From positions 1-37,772 of the forward strand of contig CAJUGU010000025.1 of assembly GCA_910586105.1 (NCBI GenBank): a DNA stretch of 37,772 nucleotides, written 5' to 3'. The DNA is from an uncultured Eubacteriales bacterium. GTDB taxonomy: Bacteria > Bacillota > Clostridia > Oscillospirales > Butyricicoccaceae. Under the pieces are notes generated by a model. It saw nothing but the letters and a program-made list of their open reading frames with translations, did not search any database and was not told the DNA's origin. How positions within the stretch are numbered: the first letter of the stretch is position 1; each line of letters begins with the position of its first letter. Of this stretch, positions 21,303 to 30,340 are shown piece after piece. The translations under genes and the position numbers were made by a program.

Positions 21303-24149
21303 ATGCGTATCCAACACAACATTATGGCGATGAACGCCTACCGGAATTACAACAACAATACTTCGGCGTTGGCGAAGAACTTGGAGCGGTTGTCTTCCGG
21401 TTACAAGATCAACCGCGCGGGTGACGATGCGGCGGGGCTTGCGATCTCCGAAAAAATGCGCGCCCAGATTACCGGTCTGGAAGCGGCCCAGAAGAATGTC
21501 AAGGACGGCATTTCTCTGGTAAACACCGCAGAGGGCGCGATGCAGGAGATCCAGGACATGCTGAACCGTATGGTTTCGCTGGCGACCCAGTCGGCCAACG
21601 GTACCTACGACAACGAAGTCGACCGCGCAAACCTTCAGAAGGAAGTTGAATCGCTCAAGAGCGAAATCAACCGTATCGCGGATTCTGCGAACTTTAATGG
21701 CATCAACCTGCTGGACGGTTCGCAGTATGCCGGCGGCGACGCTTCCGTATCCGACATTACGCTTCCGCCCGAGGGCACACCGATTGGCGATAAGACGGTT
21801 CTGCGAAAAGACGGAACCCCGGTACAGAAAACCGAATTTGCCGTTCAGTTTGACAACCTCGCCATTAACGCAAAGGCTGGCGATAAGCTGACCGTTAATA
21901 TCGGCGGTGAAGATATTGAACTGACGCTTGAGGAAAAGCGGTACGATGCGAAGGCATTGGCGCAGGCGCTTCAGAAGACCTTTGATTCGGATGCTGACCT
22001 GATTGGCGGGCAGAGCTTCACTGCTAAAGTTGGTGCGGATGGTACCAGCGTTGTATTTACGCAGGTTAATGATCCGACCGGCCCTGACGATACGGTTGAA
22101 GCCAGTATGGACGTCAAGATGTCTTTCACTTCGGCGGCGGGCGGCAACGCTGTTGTGCTGAGCGATGATGCTGGCATGGCTGCTTCCACGATCACTGGCA
22201 CGCCCAGCAGTTCGATTGCTATCAGCAATGACGGAAAAGATGCTACGAATGCAGTGTACTCCGTAACGCTGACAGGCAAGACCGATTCTGATTTGAATAA
22301 CAAAGTTATTGATGGTGTATCGATTGATTGGAGCAACTCAAGCGATGATTTAGATACCACAATGAGCGCGTTTGTTGACTCTTACAATCAGACGGCTAAC
22401 AAGGATTACACTGCGGCGTGGGATTCGTCCGGTGGAAAATTGACGTTGACCGCGAAAGAAGCGGGGGTCGTTTCTACAGCGCCTACCACCGATGTATCGG
22501 GTACCTCCGCACCCTTGGCGGAGGACACTGCGGGTGCGGCTGCTGTACCGGCTACCAAGTCGGCTGACGCCAGCGGCCTGACCGATACTGCGATCAAGGC
22601 TGCTGCGGACGCGAAAGGCGCTGGTTCTGGTAATGTTACTATCGAGCTTAACGGCGATGATAAACTGGAACTGAAGGTTAACGGTACGGTTATTGGCACT
22701 TCCGATAAAGCTGTAGATGGCACAGCGACCAGTTTCGCATTTGCGGATGCAGAGGGTAACTCGCTGGGTTCGGTTACTTTGACTGGCAGCGTTGGAGCTT
22801 CCGATATCGCGGATGCGCTTGATACTGGCTTGACTTATACCGCAGCTGGCGACGGCGGCAGCGATGTCGATCCGGTAGAGACTCAGAACGTTGAGCTGGA
22901 TTTGTCCGGTGCGCTTGCCGCTGTCGATCTTGAAAATCCCGACGCTCAGGTGGATTCAACAGCGCTTGCTGCTGTAAAGACTGCTTTAAACGGGCTTGGC
23001 GGCGGCACTGGCAAAATTATTGTAAACCAAGAAGTTGAAGTCGACCTGACTGATATTGACGATGACATCACGGCTGACGCTGGCGGCAATACCACAGTCC
23101 AGGATCTGATGCAGGCGATTGCAAACCGCGCTAAGGCTGCGGCGGATGCATGGAATACGGACAATGCGGATAAAGATTACACCTATGAAAATGCACGTGC
23201 ATCCTTGTCTGCGGCAGGGTCGCCCGACGGCGATATCATGGGCCTTGCCAATAACACAGGTAAGATTTATGTCCTGATGGATAAGACACCCAAGACAACT
23301 GGGGATGCATCGATGCCGGCGGCTGTTTCCGGCAGTTACAACGCCGCTACTGTGAAGATCACGCAGGGCAGCGCGGAAGACGGCGGCGCACGCGCCAGCA
23401 CCACGATCGATCTGAGCGCGATCTTCGGCGGCGATATCGCCGATGGCAGCAAGCTCAAGATCGGCGACGACGAATACACCTTCAAATGGGGCGACTCCTC
23501 GGAAGCTGGCATCAGCGGAAAGACGATCACGCTGGATAAGAACGCCACTGCGGCAGAGCGCATCAACGCAGCCGGCAAGTATCTGTCCAACGCAGAGAAC
23601 AGCGCGTTCTCGATCGGTAATGAAACGACTGGCGGTAAGATCACAATTGATGAAAAGACCGACAACACCAAGTTCGCGAGCGAGCTGAAGACGATGGAAG
23701 GCTTCCAGTCCCTGTTCTCCGCGACGAAGGTCGCGCCCAAGATCGACGGCGCAGGCCTGACCCTCCAGATCGGCGACACCTCCGCAGAGTACAACCAGCT
23801 CACCGTTTCGATCAAGGATATGCACGTTGCTTCGCTGGGCATCGCCGATATCGATATCGGCACGCCGGACGGCGCGCATGAAGCGATTGATAAGATCAAG
23901 GCTGCGATTAACACCGTTTCGAGCGTCCGCGGCGACCTCGGCGCGATCAGCAACCGTCTGGATCACACGGCGAACAACCTGTCCGTAATGGCGGAGAACA
24001 TCACCGACGCCGAGTCCACGATCCGCGATACCGATATCGCCGAAGAGATGATGGCATATACAAAGAACAATATCCTCGTGCAGTCGGCACAGGCAATGCT
24101 CGCGCAGGCCAACCAGGTCCCGCAGGGCGTGCTGCAGCTGCTCCAATAA
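21303..24149 (+). CDS. fliC: Flagellin, very large (948 aa)
   Basis: The filament protein starts at ATG 21303, nine bases after AAGGAGG. Residues 1-140 are the D0/D1 domain (MRIQHNIMAMNAYRNYNNN ... LSSGYKINRAGDDAAGLAISEKMR). The last 90 are the matching C-terminal D1/D0 (SSVRGDLGAISNRLDHTANNL ... TDIAEEMMAYTKNNILVQSAQAMLAQANQ). Between them lie about 700 residues of surface domains with repeated beta-rich blocks (for example GDKLTVNIGGEDIELTL and GSKLKIGDDEYTFKW), no cysteine and many Ser/Thr, so O-glycosylation is possible. Typical flagellins have 270-500 residues. From about 21755 to 23340 codons are clearly richer in A/T-ending forms than in the conserved ends, marking a mosaic insert. It should be exported by the flagellar type III system. 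Confidence 0.95.
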   Translation: MRIQHNIMAMNAYRNYNNNTSALAKNLERLSSGYKINRAGDDAAGLAISEKMRAQITGLEAAQKNVKDGISLVNTAEGAMQEIQDMLNRMVSLATQSANGTYDNEVDRANLQKEVESLKSEINRIADSANFNGINLLDGSQYAGGDASVSDITLPPEGTPIGDKTVLRKDGTPVQKTEFAVQFDNLAINAKAGDKLTVNIGGEDIELTLEEKRYDAKALAQALQKTFDSDADLIGGQSFTAKVGADGTSVVFTQVNDPTGPDDTVEASMDVKMSFTSAAGGNAVVLSDDAGMAASTITGTPSSSIAISNDGKDATNAVYSVTLTGKTDSDLNNKVIDGVSIDWSNSSDDLDTTMSAFVDSYNQTANKDYTAAWDSSGGKLTLTAKEAGVVSTAPTTDVSGTSAPLAEDTAGAAAVPATKSADASGLTDTAIKAAADAKGAGSGNVTIELNGDDKLELKVNGTVIGTSDKAVDGTATSFAFADAEGNSLGSVTLTGSVGASDIADALDTGLTYTAAGDGGSDVDPVETQNVELDLSGALAAVDLENPDAQVDSTALAAVKTALNGLGGGTGKIIVNQEVEVDLTDIDDDITADAGGNTTVQDLMQAIANRAKAAADAWNTDNADKDYTYENARASLSAAGSPDGDIMGLANNTGKIYVLMDKTPKTTGDASMPAAVSGSYNAATVKITQGSAEDGGARASTTIDLSAIFGGDIADGSKLKIGDDEYTFKWGDSSEAGISGKTITLDKNATAAERINAAGKYLSNAENSAFSIGNETTGGKITIDEKTDNTKFASELKTMEGFQSLFSATKVAPKIDGAGLTLQIGDTSAEYNQLTVSIKDMHVASLGIADIDIGTPDGAHEAIDKIKAAINTVSSVRGDLGAISNRLDHTANNLSVMAENITDAESTIRDTDIAEEMMAYTKNNILVQSAQAMLAQANQVPQGVLQLLQ

Positions 24150-24190
24150 TTCCGGCGGCATAGCGTCGCTGTAAAGAGGGGAGGAAAATT

Positions 24191-24364
24191 ATGGATCTCA
24201 TGAACAGTATCGCATCTTCCGCAATGTCAATGAGCGCGGCGCAGCTCGCGCAGAACTATGACATCGCCGTTACCAAGAAGGCAATGGACGTGGAAGAGCT
24301 GGCGCTCCAGGAGCTGACTGAAATGCTCCCGCCGAGCCCCTATAATATCGACGTTTATGCGTAA
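24191..24364 (+). CDS. YjfB-like putative motility peptide
   Basis: A 57-residue protein starting at ATG 24191 behind GGGGAGGAAAA, 41 bp after flagellin and before the shared terminator, so it is probably co-transcribed with flagellin. The sequence starts MDLMNSIASSAMSMSAAQLAQN and continues YDIAVTKKAMDVEELALQELTEMLP, matching the YjfB putative motility protein family. Such peptides are often found near flagellar genes in Firmicutes, but their function is unknown. Confidence 0.85.
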   Translation: MDLMNSIASSAMSMSAAQLAQNYDIAVTKKAMDVEELALQELTEMLPPSPYNIDVYA

Positions 24365-24374
24365 ACGACACTTT

Positions 24375-24408
24375 GCAGGCTGAGGGATCCCCTCAGCCTG
24401 CTTCTTTT
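24375..24408 (+). terminator. Terminator of the flagellin operon
   Basis: GCAGGCTGAGG (24375-24385) pairs perfectly with CCTCAGCCTGC (24391-24401), followed by TTCTTTT. Confidence 0.9.
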
Positions 24409-24551
24409 GCTGCAAATCCTCCGAAAATATATAAGATATCGGTCGAGTATTCCCCGCATTTCAATGTGAAACACAGGGGTTTTTCATGAAAACATCTAAA
24501 AACGCCGGGGAAAAACCGTGAATTCCCAACGCATTTTTTTTCCATCTGCTA
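24409..24551. other. Intergenic region with hairpins before the fliF promoter
   Basis: CCCC (24452-24455) and GGGG (24476-24479) enclose a TTTCA-ATG-TGAAA hairpin followed by five T, a weak second terminator. Further on, GGGGAA...TTCCC (about 24506-24528) precedes a run of eight T. No gene is seen. Confidence 0.4.
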
Positions 24552-24580
24552 TTGAAAATCGCTTCACATCAGTGTATAAT
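24552..24580 (+). promoter_or_regulatory. Sigma-A-like promoter of the fliF operon
   Basis: TTGAAA (24552-24557) and a perfect TATAAT (24575-24580) are separated by exactly 17 bp. The leader to fliF is about 85 nt and contains an eight-codon open frame including the stop (24612-24635) and a perfect palindrome AGAAGAC-GCC-GTCTTCT (24638-24654). The housekeeping-type promoter fits early flagellar genes, in contrast to the sigma-28-like flagellin promoter. Confidence 0.8.
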
Positions 24581-24672
24581 AAAATCAAGTTGTTAACCCC
24601 GAGGGAGTTTTATGCCCTTTTGGGAGGAAACATAGATAGAAGACGCCGTCTTCTGAGCGGAGGTATGCGTGA

Positions 24673-26334
24673 GTGGACGAGAAAATGAAGCAGTTCGCCG
24701 GTAAATTCAAAGAAGCCGTCGGCAAGATCAGCAAGAAAACCTGGCGGATCATAGCCGCCGTAGCGGGTGTGGTCCTCATAGCGGCCGTCATTTTGGCCGT
24801 GGTCTTGATGGATAAAACCTATGTCCCGTTGTTTACAGAGTTGAACAGCGACGACATGTCTTCTATTTTAAACTACCTTTCCGAACAGAATGTTGTGGAT
24901 TATAAGGTGGAGAATAACGACACGATCCTTGTACCGGAGAGTATGGAGCCTTCGCTCAAAGCCAGGGTTCTGCAGGCAGGCTACCCGGCCAGCTCGGACA
25001 ATTATAAGCTGTATACCGGCAACATCGGCCCGATTTCGACCGAGTCCGACCGCCGTACATATGCGCTGCTCGATCTTCAGGAACGGCTGGGCTCCACCAT
25101 TGAAAATATGGATAACGTCCGCGAAGCGTGGGTCTACATCAACCCCGGCGAGGACAATTCCTATGTGCTCAACCGGGACGCGGTGATCAAGGCGTCGGCA
25201 ACCGTCATCGTCAATACCCGCAACGGCAGGCTTTCCGACGAGGTGGCCTCGGCGATCCGCCGGGCGGTCGCGAACGCAGTCGAAGGGCTGGTCGTGGACA
25301 ACGTCACCATCGAAGACCAGGACGGCAACCCTTATATAGATGCAGACGGCATTGGCAGCATGAGCGACGCGTCGCTGCTACGGCTCACGCTGGAAGCTGA
25401 ACAAAATGCTTTGATCCGCCGCGCGATCCTGGATCTGCTCGGCCCGGTCTACGGCGAGGAAAACCTCAGTATCGGCGTCAACACCACGGTCGACGTGGCG
25501 CACACGTGGGAGGAAGCGATCCAGTATTACCTGCCCGAGTATGCGCAGGACGGCTCGACGGGCGGCAAGGGCATCATCGGCCGCCGCGTGTTCCACTATG
25601 AGATCCAGACCGACGAGAACGCCCCTGACGGCGGCGTTCCCGGGACAACGACCAACTCTGATCTTTCCGAGTACGTCGAAAACGGCTATAACCCCACCGG
25701 CAACGAAGACGTGCTGGTCGGCGACGGCGAGTACGACTACGACAACAGCCAGACGACCACCCAAAAGGAATATAACGGCGGTACCGTGATCGACTGCATG
25801 GTCGCGGTCACGATCAACGCGCAGCCGAACAGCGTCAACACCGAAGACCTTGTCGCGCACGTGGCGCGCGCGGCGGGGATCGACGTGGAGATGCAGGACG
25901 ACAAGGTATCCGTCCTTGCGATCCCGTTCTATGTACAGCCGGCTGAACCGGATACCAACACGGGCGGCATCCTGGCAGGCGTACCGGATTGGGTGCTCTA
26001 TGCAGCGATCGCCGGACTGGCGCTCTTCCTGCTGATCCTGATTATCGTGCTGGTACTCGTCAGCCGCAGCAAGAAGAAACGCAGGGCGATGGAAGAAGCG
26101 ATCCGCGCAGAGCAGGAGGCCGCGGCGATCGCGGCAGCCGAACAGGCGGCGCTGGCCGGCGAAGAAGCGCCGGAGGGCGAGGAGCCGCAGACAGGCGCAA
26201 ATATTATGGATATCCATACCGAACGCAGCATGGAGCTGCGGCGGGACGTGCGGGCTTTCGCGGAGAACAACCCGGAGGTTGCGGCATACATGATCAAGAG
26301 CTGGCTGAAGGGAGACGAGGAAGACCATGGCTGA
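24673..26334 (+). CDS. fliF: Flagellar MS-ring protein FliF
   Basis: A 553-residue protein. GTG 24673 is chosen as the start, nine bases after GCGGAGG; the in-frame ATG at 24685 is too distant. FliF has membrane helix 1 at about 36-57, then the YscJ-like ring-building motif (YVPLFTELNSDDMSSILNYLSEQNVVDYK), ring domains through EAWVYINPGEDNSYVL and RLTLEAEQNALIRRAILDLLGPVYG, and membrane helix 2 at about 437-460. The cytoplasmic C terminus is ELRRDVRAFAENNPEVAAYMIKSWL, which binds FliG. The size is usual for the family. The stop overlaps the FliG start by eight bases. FliF is the first gene of the operon here; flgB, flgC and fliE are not present upstream. Confidence 0.95.
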   Translation: MDEKMKQFAGKFKEAVGKISKKTWRIIAAVAGVVLIAAVILAVVLMDKTYVPLFTELNSDDMSSILNYLSEQNVVDYKVENNDTILVPESMEPSLKARVLQAGYPASSDNYKLYTGNIGPISTESDRRTYALLDLQERLGSTIENMDNVREAWVYINPGEDNSYVLNRDAVIKASATVIVNTRNGRLSDEVASAIRRAVANAVEGLVVDNVTIEDQDGNPYIDADGIGSMSDASLLRLTLEAEQNALIRRAILDLLGPVYGEENLSIGVNTTVDVAHTWEEAIQYYLPEYAQDGSTGGKGIIGRRVFHYEIQTDENAPDGGVPGTTTNSDLSEYVENGYNPTGNEDVLVGDGEYDYDNSQTTTQKEYNGGTVIDCMVAVTINAQPNSVNTEDLVAHVARAAGIDVEMQDDKVSVLAIPFYVQPAEPDTNTGGILAGVPDWVLYAAIAGLALFLLILIIVLVLVSRSKKKRRAMEEAIRAEQEAAAIAAAEQAALAGEEAPEGEEPQTGANIMDIHTERSMELRRDVRAFAENNPEVAAYMIKSWLKGDEEDHG

Positions 26335-27457
26335 TAAAGAAAAGAAAAAGAAAAAGAAAAAGGGCGCTGCCGAGGCTGCGCCTGAGGCTGAGGTGGCGGC
26401 GGAAGCCGTCGCCGAGATGGCCTCGCAGCCGACCCCGAATACTCCTAAGCCGCAGGCCAGCGACCTGACCGGGCCGCAGAAGGCGGCGGCGGTGATCATC
26501 TCGCTGGGCGTCGACAAGGCGTCTCTGCTCTACCAGCACATGGACCCGGAGGAGATCGAGATGGTGACGCTCGAAGTCGCCAAGCTCGGCTTCCTCGATT
26601 CGGACGTGACCGAGGAAGTGCTGACCGAGTTCTATCAGATGTGTATGACGAACAAGGCGGTCACGGAGGGCGGTATCGAGTATGCGCGCACCGTCCTGCA
26701 AAAGGCGTTTGGCGACCAGGCGGCGAGCACGCTGCTCGAAAAGGTAACCAAGTCGCTCAAGAACCGCGAGTTCTCGTTCATGAACAAGGCGAGCGACAAG
26801 GACCTGTTCTCGGCGCTGCAGCATGAACGCCCGCAGACGATCGCGCTGGTGCTGTCGTATGTCGACCCCGACAAGGCGGCCGCTGTGATCGAACAGCTTG
26901 AAGGCCGCCGTCAGATCCAAGTTGTAGAAAGCATCGCCCAGATGGACAGCGCGTCCCCGGCGGCGATCAAGATCATCGAGGCAGAAATGACAAGACGGTT
27001 TGCAAACATCTTTAACAGCAGCAACGTACAGGTCGGCGGCATCGATTTCGTGGCGGACGTGATGAACAACCTCGACCGTTCGAGCGAAAAGACGATCTTC
27101 GACGGCCTGAATGCTTACAACGACGAACTGGCGGAAGAGATCCGCAAGCGTATGTTCGTGTTCGAGGATATCATGACGATGGACGATCGTTCGGTGCAGC
27201 GCTTCGTGCGCGACTGCGACCCGCGCGACCTCGTGCTTGCGCTCAAGGCGGCAAACGAAGAGGTGCAGGGCAAGCTGTTCAAGAACATGTCCGGCCGTAT
27301 GGCGGAGAGCATCCGCGACGACCTCGAAGTTACGACCAATGTCCGCATGAAGGATGTCGAGGACGCGCAGCAGCGTATCGTCAACATCATCCGCGGCCTG
27401 GAAGAGAAGGGCGAAGTTATCATTATGAAGGGCGGAAAGGACGATATCATTGCCTAA
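26327..27457 (+). CDS. fliG: Flagellar motor switch protein FliG
   Basis: A 376-residue rotor protein. The conserved part begins near residue 48 (LTGPQKAAAVIISLGVDKASLLYQHMDPEEIEMVTLEVAKL). It continues through the middle domain (ERPQTIALVLSYVDPDKAAAVIEQL, the EHPQT-type FliM-binding region near 165) and the C-terminal torque domain (VFEDIMTMDDRSVQRFVRDCDPRDLVLALKAA, then KNMSGRMAESIRDDLE), whose charged residues face MotA. The first 45 residues are an extra Lys-rich, then Ala/Glu/Pro-rich, extension starting MADKEKKKKKKK. This is about 40 residues longer than typical FliG, disordered, and of unknown role. It overlaps fliF and fliH by eight bases on each side. Confidence 0.95.
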   Translation: MADKEKKKKKKKGAAEAAPEAEVAAEAVAEMASQPTPNTPKPQASDLTGPQKAAAVIISLGVDKASLLYQHMDPEEIEMVTLEVAKLGFLDSDVTEEVLTEFYQMCMTNKAVTEGGIEYARTVLQKAFGDQAASTLLEKVTKSLKNREFSFMNKASDKDLFSALQHERPQTIALVLSYVDPDKAAAVIEQLEGRRQIQVVESIAQMDSASPAAIKIIEAEMTRRFANIFNSSNVQVGGIDFVADVMNNLDRSSEKTIFDGLNAYNDELAEEIRKRMFVFEDIMTMDDRSVQRFVRDCDPRDLVLALKAANEEVQGKLFKNMSGRMAESIRDDLEVTTNVRMKDVEDAQQRIVNIIRGLEEKGEVIIMKGGKDDIIA

Positions 27458-28439
27458 TATTTTCAAGCGGTTCATGAAGCCTGCGGCCTCCGCCTACGTT
27501 TTCCCGGACGCAAGCGAATGGGACGACGTTTCCCGGGTGATCCCGCCCGGCGACGCCGAGGAGGAAGAGCCGGAAGCGCCGTTCGAGGAGTTCCGGCCGG
27601 AGGAGGCGGAAGCCACGATCGGCGGGGACGAGGACTTCACGGATTTTCATGAATACAGCGAGTTCGGCCCGTCCGGCGCGCCCGCCCGCGAAGAGCCCCC
27701 GGAGACCGAGGAACCGCCGCCGGAGACGGCCGAGCCGCCCAAAGCGGCGGAAGAGGATCCCCAGGAGGAAGCCGAGCCGCCGCGCAAACGGCGCTCGACG
27801 CCGGTCGATTACGCCCGTATCCAGGCGGAGGCGATCCTCGCGCAGGCGCGCGAAGAAGCCGAAGCGATGAAGGAAGCGGCGCTCCAGCAGGCGCAGGAAG
27901 AGATCCAGCAGCTTCGCCGGGAGGCGCGCGCGGACGGCTACAACGCCGGGTACACCGAAGGCATGGCGACCGGCATGAGCGAAGGCCGCGAGGAACGCGA
28001 GCGGCAGGCGGCGGAGCAGGGAAGGATCGTCCGGGAATTCCTGGAGGCCGCGGCCAAGCAGCGCGACCAGCTGATCGACGAGACCCGCGAAGACCTGCGC
28101 GATCTTGCGATGGCGATCGCCGAAAAGGTGATCCGGGTCAGCCTGCGGTCGAGCGGCGACGTGCTGATGCGCATGATCGAAACCGCCACCGAAAAGCACC
28201 GCCGGTGCGAATGGGTGCAGATTTATATTGCCGACTGCGACGCCAAAAACCTCGCGCTTTCCATGCCGGAGCTGAACGCCGCCCTCGGGCACCTGTCCGA
28301 CCGCGTGCGGATTATACCGATGGCGGACGATGAATCGGGCACCTGTATCATTGAAATGCCCGACGAGATCATTGACGCGAGCGTATCGACACAGATGGAC
28401 AACATCCGCGAGATTATGAGCACCGCCGTCCGCGAATAG
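27450..28439 (+). CDS. fliH: Flagellar assembly protein FliH
   Basis: A 329-residue protein. The start is TTG 27450, about ten bases after AAGGGCGGAAAGG and overlapping fliG; an ATG at 27474 is an alternative. Residues 30-110 are a very acidic, proline-rich low-complexity segment (EEEPEAPFEEFRPEEAEATIGG and EEPPPETAEPPK). Residues about 120-185 form a coiled coil (AEAILAQAREEAEAMKEAALQQAQEEIQQLRREA). The C-terminal domain from about 190 matches FliH/VATPase subunit E (LIDETREDLRDLAMAIAEKVIR). FliH holds the FliI ATPase inactive and docks it at the export gate. Confidence 0.88.
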   Translation: MPNIFKRFMKPAASAYVFPDASEWDDVSRVIPPGDAEEEEPEAPFEEFRPEEAEATIGGDEDFTDFHEYSEFGPSGAPAREEPPETEEPPPETAEPPKAAEEDPQEEAEPPRKRRSTPVDYARIQAEAILAQAREEAEAMKEAALQQAQEEIQQLRREARADGYNAGYTEGMATGMSEGREERERQAAEQGRIVREFLEAAAKQRDQLIDETREDLRDLAMAIAEKVIRVSLRSSGDVLMRMIETATEKHRRCEWVQIYIADCDAKNLALSMPELNAALGHLSDRVRIIPMADDESGTCIIEMPDEIIDASVSTQMDNIREIMSTAVRE

Positions 28440-28452
28440 AAGGGTTTTCGAG

Positions 28453-29757
28453 ATGTATAAGGATATCATTCGGCAAATCCAGCAGGCCGAGACTATCGGC
28501 CACACCGGGAAGATCGAAAATATCGTCGGTATGTCGATCGAGGCGTCCGGCATCAAGGCTGCGGTCGGCGATATCTGCCGGATTTACAGCGGCGAGTCCA
28601 GCGGGCAGATCACCGCCGAGGTGGTCGGCTTCAAGGATGACCGGGTGCTGCTGATGCCGTATTCGGAAATGAGCGGCATATCGGCGGGCAATTTTGTCCG
28701 CACGACCGGCCAGCAGCTGCGGCTGCGGGTGGGGTCCTTCCTGAAAGGGCGCATCATCAATGCGCTGGGCCAGCCGATCGACGATCAGGCCCCGTTTGAG
28801 GGCGGCGTGTATTATCCGATCGGCGGCAGCGGCTATATCAACCCGCTGACCCGCCCCCCGATCCGGGAGAAAATGGAATTCGGCGTGAAGGCGATCGACG
28901 GCCTGCTGACCATCGGCAAGGGCCAGCGTATGGGCATCTTCGCCGGTTCGGGCGTCGGCAAAAGTACACTGATGGGGATGATCGCCAAGAACGTCAAGGC
29001 CGATATCAACGTCATTGCGCTGGTCGGCGAACGCGGGCGCGAGGTGCTCGAGTTCGTGCAGAAGGATCTTGGGGAAGAGGGCATGCGCCGGTCGATCCTG
29101 GTCGTTGCGACCTCGGACCAGCCCGCGATGCTGCGGATGCGCTGCCCGTCGGTTGCCACCGGCATTGCGGAATACTTCCGCGACCAGGGGTTTGACGTTC
29201 TGCTGATGATGGACTCGCTGACGCGCTTTGCGATGGCCCAGCGTGAAATCGGGCTTGCGATCGGCGAACCGCCCGTTGCGCGCGGCTATACGCCGTCGAT
29301 CTATGCGGAGCTGCCCAAGCTGCTCGAGCGCAGCGGCAATTTCCGGACGGGATCGATCACCGCGATCTATACCGTGCTGGTCGAGGGCGACGACACCAAC
29401 GAACCGATCGCCGATACCGTCCGCGGTATTCTGGACGGGCATATCGTGCTTTCCCGCGCGCTGGCGGCGGCCAACCATTACCCCGCAATCGATATCAGCG
29501 CGAGCATTTCGCGACTGATGATCGAGCTGGTGGACGACGGCCACAACCAACTGGCCTCCAAGCTGCGCGATATACTCAGCATATATGAAAAAAACGCCGA
29601 CCTGGTTTCGATCGGCGCGTACAAGGCGGGCACCAACCCGCGGCTTGATTTCGCGCTGACCAAGATCGACCAGATCAACGGCTTCCTGATGCAGGGCGTG
29701 AACGAGTCGTTCGGTTACGACCAGTGTCTCGCCGAGCTGCGCAGGATTTTGAAATAG
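28453..29757 (+). CDS. fliI: Flagellar export ATPase FliI
   Basis: A 434-residue protein of the F1-type ATPase family with full usual length. The Walker A motif GSGVGKST is at about 165-172 within RMGIFAGSGVGKSTLMGM. VIALVGERGREVLEF follows at 187-201 and Walker B VLLMMDSLTRFAMAQREIG at about 249-267. REIGLAIGEPPVARGYTPSIYAELPKLLER is the FliI/SctN signature. It powers unfolding and export of rod, hook and filament subunits. The start ATG 28453 is 13 bp after fliH. A small GACCGT-GAA-ACGGTC hairpin (29760-29774) lies in the 86-bp gap before fliJ. Confidence 0.96.
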   Translation: MYKDIIRQIQQAETIGHTGKIENIVGMSIEASGIKAAVGDICRIYSGESSGQITAEVVGFKDDRVLLMPYSEMSGISAGNFVRTTGQQLRLRVGSFLKGRIINALGQPIDDQAPFEGGVYYPIGGSGYINPLTRPPIREKMEFGVKAIDGLLTIGKGQRMGIFAGSGVGKSTLMGMIAKNVKADINVIALVGERGREVLEFVQKDLGEEGMRRSILVVATSDQPAMLRMRCPSVATGIAEYFRDQGFDVLLMMDSLTRFAMAQREIGLAIGEPPVARGYTPSIYAELPKLLERSGNFRTGSITAIYTVLVEGDDTNEPIADTVRGILDGHIVLSRALAAANHYPAIDISASISRLMIELVDDGHNQLASKLRDILSIYEKNADLVSIGAYKAGTNPRLDFALTKIDQINGFLMQGVNESFGYDQCLAELRRILK

Positions 29758-29843
29758 CGACCGTGAAACGGTCGAAAAAGCGCGCAGACGCGTGAAATCT
29801 AAACCAAAAAACCATAGTCTGTGGACAAGGGAGACGACATAGG

Positions 29844-30290
29844 ATGAAAAAGTTCCGCTTTCAGCTGGATACCGTTCTGGGCTACAAGCAGCAGGTACTG
29901 GATAACCGGTTGGTGGAGCACGGCGCTGCCGTTGCACAGGTGACGAAGCAGGAGGCCGTCCTTGCGGACGCGCGGACGCGGATGTCCAACTACGAGAACG
30001 AATTCCAGCAGAAGCAGGCCGAAGGAATGACCATGTTTGAAGCGCTGAAATACCAGAATTGTATGCAGGCGCTGATCCGCGAGGTCGATCGGGAGACCGA
30101 AAAGCTGATCCATCTCCGGCGGATTGAGGAAGAGAAGCGCGCGCGGGTCGTGGAAAGCCGCGTGGAGACCAAGACGCTCGAAAAGCTGAAAGAGATCAAG
30201 CTGCAGGACTATAACAAAGGCGTCCAGAAGGACGAGGAGCGGTTCATCGACGACCTGACCGCGACCCGAAGAGTGCTGAGCAACGCGTAA
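29844..30290 (+). CDS. fliJ: Flagellar export chaperone FliJ
   Basis: A 148-residue, almost fully helical protein predicted to form an antiparallel coiled coil, beginning MKKFRFQLDTVLGYKQQVLD, the typical FliJ opening. Length and position between fliI and fliK fit. FliJ resembles the gamma subunit of F1-ATPase and connects the FliI ring to the export gate. The start ATG 29844 follows a GGGAG site. FliJ sequences are weakly conserved, so the call rests on the opening motif, coiled coil and gene order. Confidence 0.9.
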   Translation: MKKFRFQLDTVLGYKQQVLDNRLVEHGAAVAQVTKQEAVLADARTRMSNYENEFQQKQAEGMTMFEALKYQNCMQALIREVDRETEKLIHLRRIEEEKRARVVESRVETKTLEKLKEIKLQDYNKGVQKDEERFIDDLTATRRVLSNA

Positions 30291-30340
30291 CACACGCGCT
30301 ACTCATAGATACATCCCATGAAAGGAGGTGAAAGGAGAAA

